A stretch of DNA of 32,984 nucleotides from NCBI RefSeq assembly GCF_017942085.1, contig NZ_JAGKSP010000038.1:1-32984 (forward strand), in the 5' to 3' direction. The translations under genes and the position numbers were made by a program. The notes below the pieces were generated by a model, which did not search any database, was not told where the DNA came from, and was given only the letters and a program-made list of their open reading frames with translations. Of this stretch, positions 1-9,027 are shown piece after piece. Within the stretch, counting starts at the first letter, position 1; each line of letters begins with the position of its first letter. The DNA comes from Paenibacillus lignilyticus (GTDB taxonomy: Bacteria > Bacillota > Bacilli > Paenibacillales > Paenibacillaceae).

Positions 1-309
1 GATCACCCTCTCAGGTCGGCTATGCATCGTCGCCTTGGTGAGCCGTTACCCCACCAACTAGCTAATGCACCGCAGGCCCATCTGTAAGTGACAGCTTGCG
101 CCGTCTTTCCCAATTCAGCCATGCAGCTGAATTGCATATCCGGTATTAGCATTCGTTTCCGAATGTTATCCCGGTCTTACAGGCAGGTTGCCTACGTGTT
201 ACTCACCCGTCCGCCGCTAAGCTATCCCCGAAGGAATAACTCCGCTCGACTTGCATGTATTAGGCACGCCGCCAGCGTTCGTCCTGAGCCAGGATCAAAC
301 TCTCCATAA
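1..309 (-). rRNA. rrs: 16S ribosomal RNA, 5' part (cut by window edge)
   Basis: The reverse strand reads into the universal 16S start, TTTATGGAGAGTTTGATCC followed by TGGCTCAGGACGAACGC, near position 309 and then through variable regions V1-V2 to the window edge. The V1 loop (GTTATTCCTTCGGGG) and following sequence look like Paenibacillaceae. Only about the first 300 nt of roughly 1500 are present. ORFs across this stretch are not genes. Confidence 0.97.
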
Positions 310-474
310 AAGTGGTCCGAGGACCGTTTATGAATTCGCTTGTTAGCTCATTCAAAATACTAGCTTGCAGAACGTTAATTCTGCGATTTATGACCATTTG
401 ACTGGTCGCTCATTGTTCAGTTTTCAAAGAACAAATACTTGGTTTATTTCCTTCCGGCTCATGACCGGAATTAG

Positions 475-504
475 ATCATACCATGTTTCGAAACATGATT
501 GCAA
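475..504 (-). promoter_or_regulatory. rRNA promoter P2 with palindromic spacer
   Basis: On the minus strand a -35 TTGCAA (499-504) is followed by an 18-bp spacer and a -10 TATGAT (475-480). Sixteen of the spacer bases form a perfect palindrome, CATGTTTCGAAACATG (482-497). The promoter lies about 165 bp upstream of the 16S 5' end. Confidence 0.7.
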
Positions 505-572
505 GCTTTATTTTTCAGCTTGTTTTCGTTTCGATCACCGCATCCAAGTTGATGTCTCGGAGGCAGAAATAG

Positions 573-602
573 AATATACCATGGACTACTAGCATATTGC
601 AA
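573..602 (-). promoter_or_regulatory. rRNA promoter P1
   Basis: On the minus strand -35 TTGCAA (597-602), an 18-bp spacer and -10 TATATT (573-578). The layout copies P2, with the same -35 hexamer and spacer length and ATGGTAT across the -10 edge, as expected for tandem rRNA promoters. Confidence 0.65.
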
Positions 603-663
603 CTGTTTTTTGAATTTTATTATCCGGCTACTAGAATCGCTGCCTTCCTCCCTATACATCAAA

Positions 664-697
664 GGACCACCCCCGCTTCTATCTACGGGAATGGTCC
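664..697 (-). terminator. Terminator after the M29 aminopeptidase gene
   Basis: GGACCA (664-669) pairs with TGGTCC (692-697), with a second CCCG/CGGG stem inside. On the minus strand the hairpin is followed by TTTG. It starts 13 bp past the aminopeptidase stop and separates that gene from the rRNA promoters. Confidence 0.7.
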
Positions 698-710
698 GAG
701 TTACTATCTA

Positions 711-1943
711 TTAGTACGCCCAGTTCCCTTGGCGGAATACAGCTTCTATAGAACCGTCCGGCAATTCCCCGTCAATATCGAGCGACGCGCAGCCAATCAT
801 AAAGTCTACGTGTGTCAGACTTACGTTAGCGCCCCGCTCCAGAAGTTCGTCACCGGTGAGTTTCGTGCCTCCTTCCAGATTCACAGGATAAGCGCTTCCG
901 AGAGCAAAGTGACAGGAAGCATTCTCATCGATGCCCGTATTATAGAAGACTCTGTTCAAATTCGATATCGGGGAATCATGCGGCACTAAGGCCAGCTCGC
1001 CGAGGTAGGATGCCCCTTCATCCGTCTCCAGCAGCGAGGTTAAATGCTCGCGGCCGGACTCTGCATCATAGGCGACCACTTTGCCGCCCTTGAACGTAAA
1101 CGTAATCCCTTCCACAAGTCTGCCGTTCAAATTGAGCGGAAAGGTACTCCTTACCGTTCCGTTCACGCCGGTACGATGCGGCATGCTGTACACTTCTTCC
1201 GTCGGCATATTCGCCACGAAATAGATGCCTTTATCATTCTCACCGCCTCCGCCGCGCCAAATATGGCCCTCAGGCAGCTCCACGCGCAAATCCGTTCCCG
1301 GCGCACGATAATGAAGACTCTTATATCGTTTAGCGTTCAGCAGATCCTGCCTTGTCTTCAAATGCTGAATATGCTCGCGCCAAGCGGCGATCGGATCCTC
1401 TTGATTCACGCGCACCATTGCGAAGATCGCTTCCCACATCGCATCCACGCGCTGCTCTTCCGGAAGGTCGGCAAACACTTTGTTAGCCCAGGCAGCGGTC
1501 GGCGCTTTGATCAACGACCAACTGATTTTGCTATTGCGTGTGTATGAGGAATATTCCTTACGTGCGATTGCCGCTGACTTGACCGCCGCCGATACTTTAG
1601 AAGAATCGATACCTTGGAACAGGTCCGGATTAGGCACTTTAATATGCAGGATCGCCCCGCCCTCTTCGGCAAACCGTACCATACTATCTGCCAGCCACTG
1701 CGGATAATAATCGAAGGAGTCATCCGATGCCTTCTCATAGCGGGCGCGAGTAACCACATCGTCATCCCACTCCACAATGACGAATTTAGCTCCCGCTTCA
1801 TACGCTTTCGCTACAATTAACCGAGTGAGTTCAGCCGTTTCGATGGGAGCATGTACAATCAGCACTTGCCCGACTTGAACATTCACCCCAACTCTGACAA
1901 CCAATTCCGCATATTTGTTCAACATCCATTCAAATGACTTCAT
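711..1943 (-). CDS. ampS: M29-family (AmpS/PepS-type) metallo-aminopeptidase
   Basis: A cytoplasmic enzyme expected to remove N-terminal residues from peptides using a two-metal site. At 410 residues it matches the usual length of this family. The N-terminus (KYAELVVRVGVNVQVGQ) is typical, and the C-terminal half carries the metal-site signatures: VEGITF, GELALVP, NTGIDENASCHFALG and THVDFMIG, the last with its conserved His and Asp. I place the start at ATG 1943, ten bases after an AAGGG ribosome site; a GTG two codons earlier is possible. It is a single gene with its own terminator, just upstream of the rRNA operon on the same strand. The family is clear; the exact peptide preference cannot be read from sequence. 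Confidence 0.9.
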   Translation of the reverse strand: MKSFEWMLNKYAELVVRVGVNVQVGQVLIVHAPIETAELTRLIVAKAYEAGAKFVIVEWDDDVVTRARYEKASDDSFDYYPQWLADSMVRFAEEGGAILHIKVPNPDLFQGIDSSKVSAAVKSAAIARKEYSSYTRNSKISWSLIKAPTAAWANKVFADLPEEQRVDAMWEAIFAMVRVNQEDPIAAWREHIQHLKTRQDLLNAKRYKSLHYRAPGTDLRVELPEGHIWRGGGGENDKGIYFVANMPTEEVYSMPHRTGVNGTVRSTFPLNLNGRLVEGITFTFKGGKVVAYDAESGREHLTSLLETDEGASYLGELALVPHDSPISNLNRVFYNTGIDENASCHFALGSAYPVNLEGGTKLTGDELLERGANVSLTHVDFMIGCASLDIDGELPDGSIEAVFRQGNWAY

Positions 1944-2019
1944 TCGCACGATTCCCTTCTATCTTTCATAGTACAGCTTGACTATCCCTCTATTTTACCC
2001 AATTAAAAACGAAAACGAA

Positions 2020-2414
2020 AACGAAGTGGCGAATGTCGCAGCAGACCAGTATCCAACGATTGCCCCCATGAAATATCTCATTTTCATCGTGATGTATGGA
2101 GCGGCAATGCCTTTTTACTTTGCTCTCTATCAGGCTTTCAAGCTCTTGCGGTACATTGATAAGAACATAGCGTTCTCGGAGTTATCTGTAAAAGCGTTAA
2201 AGAACATCAAGCACTGTGCGCTTACAATCAGCGGTTTATATGTATTAGGTATGCCTCTCTTTCGTTTTATAGCGAAGAAAGCGGACCCTCCCGTTGGATT
2301 ATTGGGGCTCCTCGTCATTTCGCTTCGCTCGTGATCGCTGTTTTTGCTGCTATCCTCCAACGGCTTCTACAAGAAGCGATTCACATAAAATCAGAAAATG
2401 ATTTGACGGTCTGA
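2020..2414 (+). pseudogene. Decayed DUF2975 membrane protein gene
   Basis: Translation gives PMKYLIFIVMYGAAMPFYFA, then FKLLRYIDKNIAFSELSVKA, and SGLYVLGMPLF: the second and third membrane segments and the connecting motif of DUF2975 proteins. Both ends are damaged. The first membrane helix is missing and is replaced by the polar stretch KNENENEVANVAADQYP over an AACGAA-type repeat (about 2007-2026). Near 2318-2322 one base appears lost: the frame runs into a TGA at 2332, while the shifted frame gives FASLVIAVFAAILQ and the expected ending IKSENDLTV, stopping at 2414. The Cro-like HTH gene that usually follows DUF2975 is absent. A sequencing error could explain the frameshift but not the lost N-terminus. 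Confidence 0.75.
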
Positions 2415-2447
2415 GCCATAGCCATCCTTTTGCCGTTCCATAGCACA

Positions 2448-2483
2448 AAAGAAGAACCCCACCTCACGGCAGGGTTCTTCTTT
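2448..2483 (-). terminator. Terminator of the sugar ABC operon
   Basis: AAAGAAGAACCC (2448-2459) and GGGTTCTTCTTT (2472-2483) form a perfect 12-bp stem with a 12-nt loop, 10 bp after the second permease stop. The A/T ends would let it act in both directions. Confidence 0.85.
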
Positions 2484-2492
2484 GTTCTGCCC

Positions 2493-3380
2493 TTACTCCT
2501 TCACGGCGCCAAGCATAATACCGGATACGAAGTATTTTTGCAGGAACGGATACACGATCAGCATCGGCACCATAGCGATAAACACCTTAGCCGAGTTCAG
2601 CGTCCGGTTAGACAGCTCCGAAAGCTTCTTATATTGCTCCGGAGTCAGGCTGGTACCGACGGGAATGTTGACGACCAGCTGCTGAATATAGGTTTGGAGC
2701 GGATATTTGGCAGCCGTATTCATCAGCACCAAGCCGTTAAAGAACTCGTTCCAGTGATACACGGCAAGGAACAACGCCACTGCCGCAAGCACAGGAATCG
2801 AACACGGGATATATACCCGAAACAGTACGGACCACGGACCGGCACCGTCTACTACGGCCGCCTCATTGAGCTCCTTCGGCAGATTCCGGAAGAAGTTCAT
2901 GATCAGGATGACGTCGAATACCGGCACGCCTCCGCCCAGCACCAACGCCCAGATCGTATCGATCATATGATAGTTTTGAATCGTGAGGTACCAAGGGATC
3001 AATCCTCCGTTGAACAGCATACAGAAGACAAGGATCCACATGAAGGTATTGCGCATTTTAAAATCTCTCTTTGGCCGAGCCAGCGGGTAAGCCATCAGAA
3101 CAGTCAACAGCAAAGAGAACGATGTGCCGAGAACGGTACGCTGGATGGAAATCCAGAACGCGTTAAAGAATAGGCTGTCGTTGATAATTTCCTTATACGG
3201 CGCCAAGGAGAAACCGATCGGATAAATGGTAACCAAGCCTGCATTAGCGGCGGACTTGATGGAGATCGATACACAGAACGTGTACCATAGCGGATAAATA
3301 CAGCTTACAAGCAGAATACCGAGGACGATAATATTGGCAATTTCAAACGTCCGCGAGCCTAACGTTGTATTTCTAACCAA
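2493..3380 (-). CDS. Carbohydrate ABC transporter permease, LplC/MalG type
   Basis: An inner-membrane permease of 295 residues with six predicted membrane segments, starting with IIVLGILLVSCIYPLWYTF. The ATPase-contact EAA loop is visible as NEAAVVDGAGPWSVLFRVYIP, and the C-terminal ending (KYFVSGIMLGAVKE) is typical of the MalG/LplC class. The start is TTG at 3380, eight bases after AAAGGAGG; no better ATG lies nearby. The ribosome site overlaps the stop region of the preceding permease gene (14-bp gap), so the two are co-translated. It should pair with the other permease and the lipoprotein to import an oligosaccharide or sugar derivative. The substrate is unknown. Confidence 0.93.
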   Translation of the reverse strand: MVRNTTLGSRTFEIANIIVLGILLVSCIYPLWYTFCVSISIKSAANAGLVTIYPIGFSLAPYKEIINDSLFFNAFWISIQRTVLGTSFSLLLTVLMAYPLARPKRDFKMRNTFMWILVFCMLFNGGLIPWYLTIQNYHMIDTIWALVLGGGVPVFDVILIMNFFRNLPKELNEAAVVDGAGPWSVLFRVYIPCSIPVLAAVALFLAVYHWNEFFNGLVLMNTAAKYPLQTYIQQLVVNIPVGTSLTPEQYKKLSELSNRTLNSAKVFIAMVPMLIVYPFLQKYFVSGIMLGAVKE

Positions 3381-3394
3381 TGCAGCGTCCTCCT

Positions 3395-4285
3395 TTAGAA
3401 TACCGTGTAATCGGCATAGCGATAAGCCAGACGATAGGATATGAAAATCAGTACAAAGCTAATGACCGACTTGAACAACCCGGCAGCCGTCGCCAGCGAG
3501 AACTGAAGATTTTGCAAGCCCAGCCGGTACACCCATGTGTCTAATATATCTCCGGTAGAAAATACGAGCGGGTTATACAGGTTATACACTTGATCGAAGC
3601 CGGCGTTCAGAACGTTGCCTAAACTGAGCACGCCCAGCAAAACAACCGTGGTCGACAACGCAGGAAGCGTGACGTGCCTGATCATCTGCCAGCGATTAGC
3701 GCCGTCAATGGCAGCCGCCTCGTACAGATTGAGATTAATGCCTGTCAGTGCCGCAAGAAAGATAATCGCGTTATAACCGAATTCCTTCCACACGTCGCTT
3801 CCGATGACGATCTGCCGGAAAATGCCCGCATCCGCCATAAATAGTTTTGGATCATGGCCAAACATGCCGATAACCGTATTGATAACGCCATAATAGCCGA
3901 AAATCCCAATGACAATCGTGGACATAATAACCCATGACAGAAAGTGCGGCAGGTAAACAACGGTCTGAACCAGCTTTTTGTAACGCAAGCTGCGAAGTTC
4001 ATTTAGCAGAATGGCGAAGATAAGCGGCACAAGCAGATTAAGCACGATTTTGCCGACCGCGATGATCAGGGTATTGACGATAACCGTCTTGCTGTCATTG
4101 AGCTGAAACATATATTTGAAGTTCTCCAGCCCGACCCACTCGGATTTGAACAGCCCCGCTCCCGGATTATAATTCTGAAATGCCATCAGAATGCCGAACA
4201 TCGGCACAATGCTGAACATCACAAGCCAGACCATACCCGGCAGCAGCATCAAATAATAGTGCTTCTGATGGCCCATTTTTCTCAT
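3395..4285 (-). CDS. Carbohydrate ABC transporter permease, LplB type
   Basis: A 296-residue inner-membrane permease of the MalF/LplB class. The N-terminus (HYYLMLLPGMVWLVMFSIVP) is the usual first helix, and the EAA loop reads LYEAAAIDGANRWQMIRHVT. The ending YRYADYTVF is typical of the LplB group. ATG 4285 lies nine bases after GGGAGG. It is the middle gene of a binding protein - permease - permease operon with no ATPase gene, so a multi-purpose MsmX-like ATPase encoded elsewhere is expected to drive it (inference from related systems). Confidence 0.93.
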   Translation of the reverse strand: MRKMGHQKHYYLMLLPGMVWLVMFSIVPMFGILMAFQNYNPGAGLFKSEWVGLENFKYMFQLNDSKTVIVNTLIIAVGKIVLNLLVPLIFAILLNELRSLRYKKLVQTVVYLPHFLSWVIMSTIVIGIFGYYGVINTVIGMFGHDPKLFMADAGIFRQIVIGSDVWKEFGYNAIIFLAALTGINLNLYEAAAIDGANRWQMIRHVTLPALSTTVVLLGVLSLGNVLNAGFDQVYNLYNPLVFSTGDILDTWVYRLGLQNLQFSLATAAGLFKSVISFVLIFISYRLAYRYADYTVF

Positions 4286-4326
4286 CCCGACTAACCTCCC
4301 TCTCCCTATCCCGGCAGGATAGTAAA

Positions 4327-4367
4327 GCTTGCGAAAAGCACCTCAATCGGAAGTGCCTTCCGCAAGC
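4327..4367 (-). promoter_or_regulatory. Intercistronic stem-loop after the binding-protein gene
   Basis: GCTTGCG (4327-4333) pairs with CGCAAGC (4361-4367), with an inner GCAC/GTGC stem. It lies between the binding-protein stop and the first permease, and has no U-tract. In solute-binding-protein operons such hairpins commonly stabilise the upstream message or partly terminate transcription, giving more binding protein than permease; that role is inferred here. Confidence 0.6.
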
Positions 4368-4377
4368 ATCTGCATGA

Positions 4378-6093
4378 TTACTTCTTCAAGAGTTTCGTGA
4401 CCTCAGCTGTGATCTCGTCTCCGCCTTGAGACTTCCAATCGCTCACAAATTTGTCGAAGGAGTCGATGGACGCTTGGCCAAGGATGATTTTCATGACCGT
4501 CTCATCTTCCATCTTCTTCAGATTCGCCCATTTCGTTTCCATGGTCGGCGTCTGGTTGTAAGTTACGCTATAGACCTTCTTATCAATCGGAACCGTTGTG
4601 AACGGACGATCGCCAATTAAGAGGGAATATAAACGCTGGAAATCGCCGAAGTTCGTCGTGTTGAAGTTGCTGACATTCAAATCATCGTAAGGAGGCTTCA
4701 CGACGTCTTTCACTTTCTTGGCATCCGCATACATCAGTTTGTACAAGCTGTTCGGCTTATTGTAATCCTCAGGATTCGTCTCGCCCTTGAGCACTTTCAG
4801 AAGCTCGGTGTACTCGTATTCCGTCTCGTTGGCCGCAGCCATAACGTTGCGGAGCGGATACCAGCCTACGCTGACGGACAAATCGAAGGTCGATTCATCG
4901 CGCACAAGCGCATTATTCATGATCATAATCGCCTTTACGACATCCGGCTTAGCGTTCTTACTAATAACGGTGTAGGTGCTGCCGGTCGTCTTCATGTGCG
5001 AATTCCACTTGTTGTCGTCGGTGTAGACCGGATAGGCCTGCCAGTTCGCAGTCGGATCATTCTTGAAGGAATCCCCGTTGCCGTAGCCGCCATTCCACCA
5101 TGGACCGAAGAAAATCCCCGTCTGGTTGGCATTGATCGGATCGCCTACGTTGTCGCGTGTGCCCACTTCGGGATCAATGAGTCCTTTTTTGTACCAGTCA
5201 GCCAGCAAAGCCAACGTTTTCTTCGTATTGTCCGACGTCGTTCCGTACGAGACCGATCCGTCGCCATTGTCGAGCCAGTAGCCCGGGTAAGCGTCGTTCG
5301 CGCCAAAAATCGGATCGAAGCCTCCCATGTTATTGGAGGAAACGAGGAAGGTGGAGTAAGGGAACGAGTTCTTGGAAGGACCGGCGATACCGATCGTTTT
5401 GTCTCCGCCAAGCTTATTATCGATGAATGCTTTCGCCGTTTTCTCGATATCAGACAATGTCTTCGGCACAGGCAGCTGCAGTTTATCCAGCCAATCTTTG
5501 CGAATCCAGAGTACATGGACGCCGTCCGTATCTACCGTGATGTTCGGAAGGGCTACCATCTTGCCCTCGTAGCTGGCATTCTCGAGCGCACGGCCCCCGG
5601 TGCTGGCCATAATCTCCTTCACCTGCGAGGATTGATATTGATTGAAAATATCGGTGATATCATAGAGCAGTCCCGAGCTGGCTGCTTTGGTCATAAAGGA
5701 GCGATCGTCGACGACCATACCGTCAGGCAGTTTGCCTGATGCGATCGTCAAGCTGACCTTCTGTTTGAAGTCGTTACCGGTAGCCGCGGTCCAATCGACA
5801 ATGATATTGATGTTGTACTTTTCCTTCAGATAACGCGTGTACGGGTTGTTGCTTACGCTGTCGCCTTCCGGCAACGTCTTGTCCGTCGGATCCACGACCA
5901 TGCCGATGTGAACGTCAACAGGCTTGGGAAATTTGGAGAAAGCCAGATCATCACCCGTTAATGCCGGGCTTGCGGAGTTCGAATCCGAATTTGAAGACGC
6001 TTTCAAATTGTTCGATGAATCATTGGAAGTACATGCTGTCACAGTGAGACCAAGCAATGCGGTGGAAAGCAACAATGCCATTTTCCTTTTCAT
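4378..6093 (-). CDS. Extracellular sugar-binding lipoprotein, LplA type
   Basis: The solute-binding component of the ABC importer, 571 residues. The N-terminus MKRKMALLLSTALLG followed by LTVTAC is a lipoprotein signal with Cys21 as the lipidated residue, and a Ser/Asn-rich linker follows. The mature part is a family 1-like extracellular binding protein of the large (about 55-60 kDa) LplA/YtcQ kind. The ATG at 6093 lies six bases after GGGGAGGG; the open frame extends 73 codons upstream, but that part is not signal-like and overlaps the regulator gene. It sits downstream of a YesM/YesN pair, which probably senses the ligand and activates this gene. The substrate cannot be read from sequence. 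Confidence 0.92.
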   Translation of the reverse strand: MKRKMALLLSTALLGLTVTACTSNDSSNNLKASSNSDSNSASPALTGDDLAFSKFPKPVDVHIGMVVDPTDKTLPEGDSVSNNPYTRYLKEKYNINIIVDWTAATGNDFKQKVSLTIASGKLPDGMVVDDRSFMTKAASSGLLYDITDIFNQYQSSQVKEIMASTGGRALENASYEGKMVALPNITVDTDGVHVLWIRKDWLDKLQLPVPKTLSDIEKTAKAFIDNKLGGDKTIGIAGPSKNSFPYSTFLVSSNNMGGFDPIFGANDAYPGYWLDNGDGSVSYGTTSDNTKKTLALLADWYKKGLIDPEVGTRDNVGDPINANQTGIFFGPWWNGGYGNGDSFKNDPTANWQAYPVYTDDNKWNSHMKTTGSTYTVISKNAKPDVVKAIMIMNNALVRDESTFDLSVSVGWYPLRNVMAAANETEYEYTELLKVLKGETNPEDYNKPNSLYKLMYADAKKVKDVVKPPYDDLNVSNFNTTNFGDFQRLYSLLIGDRPFTTVPIDKKVYSVTYNQTPTMETKWANLKKMEDETVMKIILGQASIDSFDKFVSDWKSQGGDEITAEVTKLLKK

Positions 6094-6220
6094 CTTATCC
6101 CTCCCCTTTGTTTCTTGCCTTCTCATTGTACATGGGAAGCGGAGAAAATAAGTCAGACGGATGTGCCGTGTTTTGCGGTAAATACAAGAGTGGGGTGGGT
6201 ATTTGTTCGATCGATTGCAA

Positions 6221-7291
6221 TCAATCATCCCCCTTGTGGAACTGGGCTCGGAATTCGGAGGGCAACAGACGCGTCTGTTCATAGAAGAGCTGAGAGAAAT
6301 ACTTGGAATCATTGTAGCCTACGGCATGGGCAACCCACGCGATGGACTGATTGGTTTCGCACAGCAGCCGTTCGGCCGCCCTCATCCGCTCTTGCCTTAA
6401 GTAATCATTGAACGTCGAGCCTGTCAGCTTCTTAAAGCATTGGCTAAAATAACTTCGGCTCATATGTACATGATCGGCGACTTCCTCGGCATGCAATGTA
6501 TTCGAAGCCTGCTCGCGAATGAACAATACAGCCTTTAGAATGCTGGTCGTCGTATTGGTGAAATCAGAGGATGCCGCAACCTGCACATACACGCGTTTCC
6601 TGTAATCGCGCAGCCATTCAACCGCCGAACGGACGTCATTGGCATCCGAACGGAGCTCGATGTCCAGCGCGGTAATCGTCTCGATCTGTGAAATGACACG
6701 CATGAACATCCCTTCTAAGCGGCGAAAAGAAACCTTGGATTCTATCGTCTGCTTGCATAGGCGCTGAAAGACCGACTCATTGTACAGCCAGTAGTGAGAG
6801 CGCCACTCCTGCTCCAGCCCGGACCAACCTTCTTCCTCTTGCGAGCGGGTATTGGACTCGGGAGCAGGAGCCGATAAGACCGGCGGCTTAGCTGCTGCCT
6901 GCTGCAACCTTTCGCCGGACATTTGCTGCTGGATGCGTTTCAATATTTGCTCGTCGTCCTCCGACTCTAAGCGCACCTTCGACAGGTAATCGAGCGCTCC
7001 CATCCGATAAGCCGTTTGCACATTCTCGAACTCTTCGTGGAAGGATAAGATAACGGAGCGCAGCCCCGGAAATCGTTGTCTTGTGACCTGAAGCAGCTCC
7101 ATTCCCGACATGACAGGCATCGAGAGATCCACGAACATGAGATCCACCTCATGCTTTTCCATAAACTCCAGCGCTTTCGCGCCGTTCGCCGCTTCTCCGA
7201 CAACAACCATATCGTGGCTCGACCATGGCATAATCGAAATCAAGCCTTTACGGGCCAGTTTATCATCATCAACGACTAATACTCGGATCAA
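6221..7291 (-). CDS. AraC-type response regulator, YesN family
   Basis: A DNA-binding response regulator of 356 residues. A receiver domain fills the first 120 residues (VLVVDDDKLARKG; phospho-acceptor Asp55 in MFVDLSMPVMSG), followed by a less conserved linker and a C-terminal double HTH of AraC type from about residue 255 (HMSRSYFSQCFKKLTGSTF, then VGYNDSKYFSQLFYEQ). The linker is shorter than in many YesN proteins of 500 or more residues. The start is a TTG at 7291 inside the end of the kinase gene, whose stop is at 7288-7290; GGAGA lies seven bases upstream. This overlap means coupled translation. It probably activates the binding-protein gene just downstream. Confidence 0.92.
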   Translation of the reverse strand: MIRVLVVDDDKLARKGLISIMPWSSHDMVVVGEAANGAKALEFMEKHEVDLMFVDLSMPVMSGMELLQVTRQRFPGLRSVILSFHEEFENVQTAYRMGALDYLSKVRLESEDDEQILKRIQQQMSGERLQQAAAKPPVLSAPAPESNTRSQEEEGWSGLEQEWRSHYWLYNESVFQRLCKQTIESKVSFRRLEGMFMRVISQIETITALDIELRSDANDVRSAVEWLRDYRKRVYVQVAASSDFTNTTTSILKAVLFIREQASNTLHAEEVADHVHMSRSYFSQCFKKLTGSTFNDYLRQERMRAAERLLCETNQSIAWVAHAVGYNDSKYFSQLFYEQTRLLPSEFRAQFHKGDD

Positions 7292-9027
7292 ATCGCTTTC
7301 TCCTCTCTGTGCTGAAGATAAGGAAGATCTAATGTAACCGTTGTACCTTGATTCGGCGTACTCTCTATACCCATACGAGCGTTATGGCCATAAAATGATT
7401 CCAACATGGATCGCACATAACGAAGCCCAATCCCCCATCCCGTCTGCTGCTGATCCGGCGTGTCACGCTGCAGCAAGGCCAGCGTTTCCCGGCTCAGCCC
7501 CTTGCCATCGTCGCGGATCGTGATGTGCACCATCTGTGCCGTTTCATCGGGGGAAATGGAGATTTCCAGCTTGCCGTGATCATCAAGGCCGTGACAGACG
7601 GCATTTTCCACGATGGGCTGCAGGATGAACCGCGCAACCGGGCTATCCAGATAGACGCCTTCCTCAATGTCCAGTCCCGCCTCAAAATCATGCCGCATCT
7701 GCTGCAGTTCCAAATACGTGCGCATGACCTCAATCTCTGACCGAAAAGTAGCCGATTCCTTAGACTTACCCAAGTTATAATTCAACAAATTAATTAAAGA
7801 AGAAACAAATTTCTCAATCTTCGCTTGCTTATGCATCACCGCCAGCCAACGCACCGAATTGAGCGTATTCATCAGGAAATGCGGGTTGATCTGGTAGGCA
7901 AGCTTCTCGATCTCAAGCTGATGCCGGCGCTTCTCCTTCTGCTCTACGTCGATAATGAGCTGCTGGATTTGCCGTTTCATAATGTTGAACTGATCGAATA
8001 TCCGGTCAAACTCATCGATACCCGTACGATATTGACTGGTTCCCATGTATCCCTTACCGAACGTCCTCATTTCCCTCTCAATTAATTGAAAAGGTCCATT
8101 AATAAGCCGCCGCAATAACAGCGTAAGCAGAAACATCATCAGTAAGGCAATGGCGAGAATCCAGTACATATGATTCTTCCACGTATAGAGCTCGTGATTG
8201 TAGTAAGAGATAGGAAGAAGCAGCGTAATGCCATAGCCGTAATCGCCCGTCATTCGGTTCCACACATAGCCGTCCGCCGAACCCGAATGCCCGGTTAGCA
8301 TGAGCCGTTGGCCGGCCGCAAAGGCCGTTGAATGGCTGCTATTATAAGTCACCAAACCCGTTGAATCCGTGAAAACCAGCGAATAGGGCATATTCACGCT
8401 TTCTGAAAGCGAATTCATATCTGTCGAAATGTCGGTCTTGGCTTCCACGTAAACGACCAATTGCGTGCCGTCCGAGAATTTCACTTCCCGTGTCACGGAT
8501 ACTACCTGATCATCGCTAAACCGGCATAACGATTTATGCGGGGATTGGTATTTCAGCTGTCCCATACCGGAGACATCGGGTAAAGACTGCAGCGTGAAGT
8601 CTCCGCGCAGCGGCAGATTCGTCAACGCGGGCTGCCCGGTTTCGGGGTGATAGTACATGACCAGCTCCATCGCCGGATTTGAAAATGTAATTAGTCCGAT
8701 GTTGTAGGAGATATCCCTAGAGAGAATACGCTGGCTATACGAGTCCTTGGCAGAGAGGTAGGACTCCATCAGGTTGCCCACCGTGCCCTCAGGCGTCATC
8801 TGCTGCGTAACCTGAAGCAAGTTATTGTACATTTGGTTCAGCTTGGTTGTTTGCTGGTACAGATCGAAAGCCATGGAAGTCTTGATCTTATCGTGCTGCA
8901 TCGTGTAAATCGCATTGTAAGAAACGGTTGCCATTAAGATGGCGAAGCCGACTAAGCCAATCGTCAGAAGCATCATAATTCGTTTGCGTAACGAGGAGAA
9001 ACCGAACCGATTAAGCAGTACATGCAT
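7288..9027 (-). CDS. Sensor histidine kinase, YesM family
   Basis: A membrane sensor kinase of 579 residues. One membrane helix lies near residues 16-38 and another near 285-305, bounding an extracytoplasmic sensor domain; a HAMP region, a coiled linker, the H-box QINPHFLMNTLNSVRW (near residue 380) and an HATPase_c domain (QPIVENAVCHGL, RDDGKGL, GIGLRYVRSML) follow. I chose ATG 9027 (MHVLLNRFGFSSLRKRI) because it gives the standard basic N-terminus and has AGGA 11 bases upstream; the frame stays open for 79 further codons of implausible sequence. It forms a coupled pair with the YesN-type regulator and probably responds to extracellular sugar. Confidence 0.9.
   Translation of the reverse strand: MHVLLNRFGFSSLRKRIMMLLTIGLVGFAILMATVSYNAIYTMQHDKIKTSMAFDLYQQTTKLNQMYNNLLQVTQQMTPEGTVGNLMESYLSAKDSYSQRILSRDISYNIGLITFSNPAMELVMYYHPETGQPALTNLPLRGDFTLQSLPDVSGMGQLKYQSPHKSLCRFSDDQVVSVTREVKFSDGTQLVVYVEAKTDISTDMNSLSESVNMPYSLVFTDSTGLVTYNSSHSTAFAAGQRLMLTGHSGSADGYVWNRMTGDYGYGITLLLPISYYNHELYTWKNHMYWILAIALLMMFLLTLLLRRLINGPFQLIEREMRTFGKGYMGTSQYRTGIDEFDRIFDQFNIMKRQIQQLIIDVEQKEKRRHQLEIEKLAYQINPHFLMNTLNSVRWLAVMHKQAKIEKFVSSLINLLNYNLGKSKESATFRSEIEVMRTYLELQQMRHDFEAGLDIEEGVYLDSPVARFILQPIVENAVCHGLDDHGKLEISISPDETAQMVHITIRDDGKGLSRETLALLQRDTPDQQQTGWGIGLRYVRSMLESFYGHNARMGIESTPNQGTTVTLDLPYLQHREEKAI

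Larger units (their letters stand above)
310..663 (-). promoter_or_regulatory. rRNA operon leader with tandem promoters and antitermination box
   Basis: There is no gene in this stretch; it is the 5' leader of the rRNA operon. It holds two promoters (listed separately), a Bacillus-type boxA-like antitermination segment at 414-435 (reverse strand TGTTCTTTGAAAACTGAACA) and several short hairpins, for example at 367-384 (GCAGAA/TTCTGC) and about 313-325 (GGTCC/GGACC), which may belong to the precursor stems cleaved by RNase III. The assignment rests on position just before 16S and on the boxA match. Confidence 0.8.

Noticed and set aside
88..309. ORFs over the first 310 bases
   Set aside because: They lie in 16S rRNA sequence.
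6094..6312. Longer start for the sugar-binding lipoprotein
   Set aside because: The extra 73 residues are not signal-like and overlap the regulator gene; the lipobox and GGGGAGGG support ATG 6093.
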